From: JAGVPT01 sp963717445
GTDB taxonomy: Bacteria; Bacteroidota; Ignavibacteria; UBA10030; UBA8401
Direction of reading: 5' to 3'
DNA length: 64,000 bases
Assembly: GCA_963717445.1 (NCBI GenBank)
Contig: OY970334.1
Span: 1,550,001-1,614,000, forward strand
Shown: one piece after another, positions 61,359-64,000 of the stretch
Layout: each line of letters starts with the position of its first letter
Position numbering within the stretch: position 1 is the first letter of the stretch
The notes under the pieces: generated by a model
What the model was told of the DNA's origin: nothing
The model's input: only the letters and a program-made list of their open reading frames with translations
Databases searched by the model: none
Position numbers and translations under genes: made by a program

Positions 61359-62708
61359 TTAGAGAGGAAACACCATCGATACTTTCGGCTCAATGCGCTT
61401 TTGTGTTACGTAGTGCGTATTGCCATTAGGTTCAGCAATCGGCACAAATGTCCACAAATAAAGCATCGAAACAATCATGAACGGGTACGGTTTGTATCCG
61501 GCTGAAGCATACAGAAGGGAGCGGTCATCAAGCGTAAACAGATCTTTATTGCTTTTGATATATTTCTTGTCGTAGCCCGCATCGATAACAAACATCGGAA
61601 GAATCGAGCCGGTCGACGTGCCGACGTGGAGCGTGCCGCTTGTATCGATTTTGTCAAGCTTCGAATACGTTCCGCGGATTTGCAGCTTACCGAGGATTCC
61701 AATCGTCAGGTCGCCAAAATATCCCGGCTCGGCAGAAGTAATATTGTCCAACATTTGCGCTTTGGTAGTCAATGTCGTTCCGGAAAGCTCGTACCGGTCG
61801 AGTTCATAAAATGTATCAAAATAGTTGGCGATAAATCTTTCCCCGTCGAACCGGCGCTCTAACTTTGTAAAGATACTCAACATGCCGAGTCCGGTAAAAT
61901 CTGTCTGCAATCCTACTGCTTCTCCACTGCCGAACGTTAGTATTTTTGCATAATCAGCGTACAATGTCGACTTCACTGTCGGAATGCGCACGAGAGGAAA
62001 ACCGAGATCGGCTCCGACAATATTCATCGCTCCGTCGTCCGACGGGGTAGGAGTACCGTTTACGACTGCATAGCCGGTATCTTTCGAGTCGCGGCGCATA
62101 TCTCCCGCCCATGTCGCACCGATTTCTAACCCTCCAAGAACGGGAACTTTGCCAAGTGTCGTGAACTGCAAGGGATTCACATGCGCCCTCAAGCCCATGA
62201 CTCCCAGCCTTGCAAAATCTCCGTAGACGGTTTCCAAACCATACTTGCCGAAATTCAAATCGAATTCGGAACCGAGCCTCCTGTCGTCGTAACTCGGACT
62301 GTTATTGTAAAGGTACATGATAAAGCCGTGCCCAAGCTGTGAGTAATCCAACACTCCAATACGCGCGTACACATTGTCCCCCTTCTGTCCCCAGCGCAGA
62401 TAGCGGATCATACGTATGTAGTCATACGTCGTCGAATCGAAACCCGTTTTCCGGACCTTGTGGTCAGTGCTGCCGATAAGAAGATTGACATCCAGCCCGA
62501 CGCCGAAGTTTCCGAACGCCAGATCCGGGGCAAAACTGACGAGATAGTATTCCTGCCCGTTTATCCAGGTGAGTCCAAGTCCGCCGGTAATCGAATTCGG
62601 GTCGGGTTTGCCGGCCATTGTTGCAAGGGATTTTTGCGCTAACGCCGTAGAGGTAAAAAGAGCGAGCGCAACCGTTGCGAGAAAACAATTTTTTATTATT
62701 TTTTTCAT
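61359..62708 (-). CDS. Probable outer-membrane beta-barrel protein
   Basis: 449 residues from ATG 62708; the longer frame upstream runs through the SpmB-like gene in another frame. Signal peptide 1-25 (ending ALAQ). The rest alternates hydrophobic and polar residues in beta-strands (GGLGLTWINGQEYYLVSFAPDLAFGNFGVGLDVNLLIG, in parts) and ends in VSMVFPL, with the C-terminal aromatic expected of a barrel. I do not recognise a named family. It begins 1 bp after the SpmB-like gene. Confidence 0.75.
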   Translation of the reverse strand: MKKIIKNCFLATVALALFTSTALAQKSLATMAGKPDPNSITGGLGLTWINGQEYYLVSFAPDLAFGNFGVGLDVNLLIGSTDHKVRKTGFDSTTYDYIRMIRYLRWGQKGDNVYARIGVLDYSQLGHGFIMYLYNNSPSYDDRRLGSEFDLNFGKYGLETVYGDFARLGVMGLRAHVNPLQFTTLGKVPVLGGLEIGATWAGDMRRDSKDTGYAVVNGTPTPSDDGAMNIVGADLGFPLVRIPTVKSTLYADYAKILTFGSGEAVGLQTDFTGLGMLSIFTKLERRFDGERFIANYFDTFYELDRYELSGTTLTTKAQMLDNITSAEPGYFGDLTIGILGKLQIRGTYSKLDKIDTSGTLHVGTSTGSILPMFVIDAGYDKKYIKSNKDLFTLDDRSLLYASAGYKPYPFMIVSMLYLWTFVPIAEPNGNTHYVTQKRIEPKVSMVFPL

Positions 62709-62709
62709 T

Positions 62710-63258
62710 TTATACACCAAAGAATGTTCGACAAATAAATAAAGCACCGAGCATTCCGAAAATGTCGGCGATGATCCCCGCCGGAAGAGCGTGTCGTGTA
62801 TTCTTGATACCGACAGCGCCAAAATAAACAGCAAGAACATAGAACGTCGTTTCAGAGCTGCCGTACATGGTTGAAGCAAGAACACCGATAAACGAATCCG
62901 GTCCATGCACTTTCATCAATTCTGTCATCAGGCCCATCGAACCGCTTCCCGACAGCGGCCTGAGAATTGCAAGAGGGACTGTCTCGGCGGGCATTCCGAC
63001 AAGATTAGAGACCGGCGAAAGAAGAGCAATCACAACATCCATGGCACCGCTTGCGCGAAAAATCCCTATGCCGACAAGCATCGCGACCAGGTACGGAATG
63101 ATTCTTATTGCAACGTGAAATCCGTCTTTCGCCCCTTCGACAAACACCTCGTAAACCTTCACCTTCTTTACAATTCCCCATCCCAGAAAGACAAAGAACA
63201 TCAACGGTATAGCAGCAACAGAAATAATATTGATAATATTTCGGAATAGTTCAACCAT
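62710..63258 (-). CDS. SpmB-like nucleoside-recognition (Gate) domain membrane protein
   Basis: 182 residues from ATG 63258, overlapping the end of the upstream gene by 8 bp. About five helices: IISVAAIPLMFFVFLGWG, VAIRIIPYLVAMLVGIGIFR, RPLSGSGSMGLMTELM, STMYGSSETTFYVLAVYFGAVG. These are the conserved parts of SpmB. In Bacillus SpmA/SpmB act in spore dehydration. In non-spore formers the pair is common and its function is open. It probably works with the product of the next-upstream gene. Confidence 0.88.
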   Translation of the reverse strand: MVELFRNIINIISVAAIPLMFFVFLGWGIVKKVKVYEVFVEGAKDGFHVAIRIIPYLVAMLVGIGIFRASGAMDVVIALLSPVSNLVGMPAETVPLAILRPLSGSGSMGLMTELMKVHGPDSFIGVLASTMYGSSETTFYVLAVYFGAVGIKNTRHALPAGIIADIFGMLGALFICRTFFGV

Positions 63259-64000
63259 GAGTCGATTCCGGAGGATCATTGTCAACGAGCAAATCTCTCT
63301 TGTAGTGGGGAAGCCGCTCGAGTATTTTGACTGAAACAAGGCCTGCAACCGTCGCACATCCCGCCCCGAAAATTGAAGTTCCAATAATGATGCCCGGTTC
63401 GGCAGAACCCTGCGCCGCCCTGATGGCGATGGCTGTTGCTGGTATTAATGTCAAACCGGCAGTATTAATGACAAGAAATGTGCACATCGCATTCGTTGCT
63501 GTTCCTAATTTCGGATTCAGCTTATTCAATTCTTCCATTGCCTTTAAGCCGAGCGGGGTCGCCGCGTTATTAAGGCCGAGCATATTCGCTGCGATGTTCA
63601 TGAGAATCGCGGCAATCGCTGGGTGGTCGGGAGGGACCTCCGGAAAAAGCCGGGAGGTGAGGGGAGTTAATAGCTTCGTCAATACTTTGAGCAAGCCGGC
63701 TTCTTCGGCTACTTTGACGATACCAAGCCATAGTGCCATCACACCGATAAGCCCGAGCGAAATTGTAACGGCGGTGTCGGCATAATCAAGGGCAGCTTTT
63801 GTGATAGCACGAATTTTCACGTACTCGATTTTTTCGAGAAGGAAGGAAATTTGTGCGGAGGTTTTGTCCTCGGAGAATTTTATAGAATTCACTGTCCCGA
63901 GTAATTTATCGCTGCTGTTCGAATTTTTCGCCATCGCTTTCCAGAACTCCGGTGACGAATCGTCAACAAGAATTGCAATGGAGGTTCTTCCCGATGAAAC
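63251..64000 (-). CDS. SpmA-like nucleoside-recognition domain membrane protein, N-terminus beyond the window
   Basis: The frame is open to the window edge. The ATG at 63934 is probably internal, since 22 more codons (SSGRTSIAILVDDSSPEFWK and so on) continue in frame up to 64000. The SpmA core is clear: AALDYADTAVTISLGLIGVMALWLGIVKVAEEAGLL (in parts), HPAIAAILMNIAANMLGLNNAATPLGLKAM and TFLVINTAGLTLIPATAIAIRA. About 80 residues of a non-helical insert precede the core and are not usual in short SpmA proteins. It forms a coupled pair with the SpmB-like gene. Confidence 0.85.
   Translation of the reverse strand, partial: VSSGRTSIAILVDDSSPEFWKAMAKNSNSSDKLLGTVNSIKFSEDKTSAQISFLLEKIEYVKIRAITKAALDYADTAVTISLGLIGVMALWLGIVKVAEEAGLLKVLTKLLTPLTSRLFPEVPPDHPAIAAILMNIAANMLGLNNAATPLGLKAMEELNKLNPKLGTATNAMCTFLVINTAGLTLIPATAIAIRAAQGSAEPGIIIGTSIFGAGCATVAGLVSVKILERLPHYKRDLLVDNDPPESTHG

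Noticed and set aside
1..64000. tRNA, rRNA, CRISPR array, riboswitch or prophage genes
   Set aside because: No cloverleaf, rRNA core sequence, regular spacer array, known aptamer core or phage structural gene was recognised by eye; a covariance-model scan would be needed to be sure.

Overview
The window reads as chromosomal DNA of a Gram-negative member of the Bacteroidota/Ignavibacteriota/Chlorobiota assemblage. Four proteins end in the type IX secretion (T9SS, Por) C-terminal sorting domain with the 'NPFNP-T-I-Y-(I/L)P ... G-vyfyrl-sg-f-a-kKm-L-K' pattern common in Ignavibacteria. Several genes have lipoprotein signals and beta-propeller or carboxypeptidase-regulatory-like surface modules. 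The exact lineage cannot be fixed without rRNA, and no rRNA or tRNA gene was seen. Coding density is high and most genes lie on the minus strand.

Region 1 (1-30 kb) is carbohydrate-centred: the start of a GH28-type pectinase, a frameshifted T9SS-exported sedolisin peptidase (S53), a nucleoside hydrolase, a clan GH-A glycosidase, a GH92 alpha-mannosidase, a Gfo/Idh/MocA oxidoreductase, a hexuronate-type MFS transporter, a mannose-6-phosphate isomerase, a GH29 alpha-fucosidase and a GH35-GH53 fusion. Together they fit breakdown of pectin and other plant glycans (galacturonate, galactan, mannose, fucose), with no SusC/SusD pair in the window. It is interrupted at 17.8-21.7 kb by an ArsR-controlled cluster of four intact SRPBCC (AHSA1-like) proteins, one internally deleted SRPBCC remnant, a RibD/DHFR-like reductase and a DoxX protein.

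Region 2 (30-48 kb) is envelope and surface biology: a coiled-coil lipoprotein next to a LysM protein, three further T9SS cargo genes (arylsulfotransferase-like, Asp-box propeller, carboxypeptidase-regulatory-like), a lipoprotein serpin beside a BsuPI-like lipoprotein, and a tight four-gene operon that joins a lipoprotein, a GAF-sigma54 activator, a PEGA-domain Ser/Thr kinase with an atypical P-loop, and a periplasmic/membrane protein.

Region 3 (48-64 kb) is mostly housekeeping: comF, uvrB, a Sua5-type threonylcarbamoyl-AMP synthase, a DUF2203 protein, a four-helix-bundle gene with terminal inverted repeats, an MFS transporter, pepD, an orphan PqqD-like protein, an OPT peptide transporter, proline dehydrogenase, a MuiA/DUF4139 protein, an outer-membrane protein and SpmB/SpmA-like membrane proteins.

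Non-coding structure is rich. Three MITE-like elements are present, two with clear target-site duplications (21064-21203 and 56437-56583) and one weaker (32558-32773). There are also several dispersed inverted-repeat families, terminators, and a perfect palindromic operator over the arsR promoter. The best candidates for something new are the kinase/sigma54/lipoprotein operon, the TIR-flanked four-helix-bundle gene, the SRPBCC array, the inhibitor pair, and the GH35-GH53 fusion.
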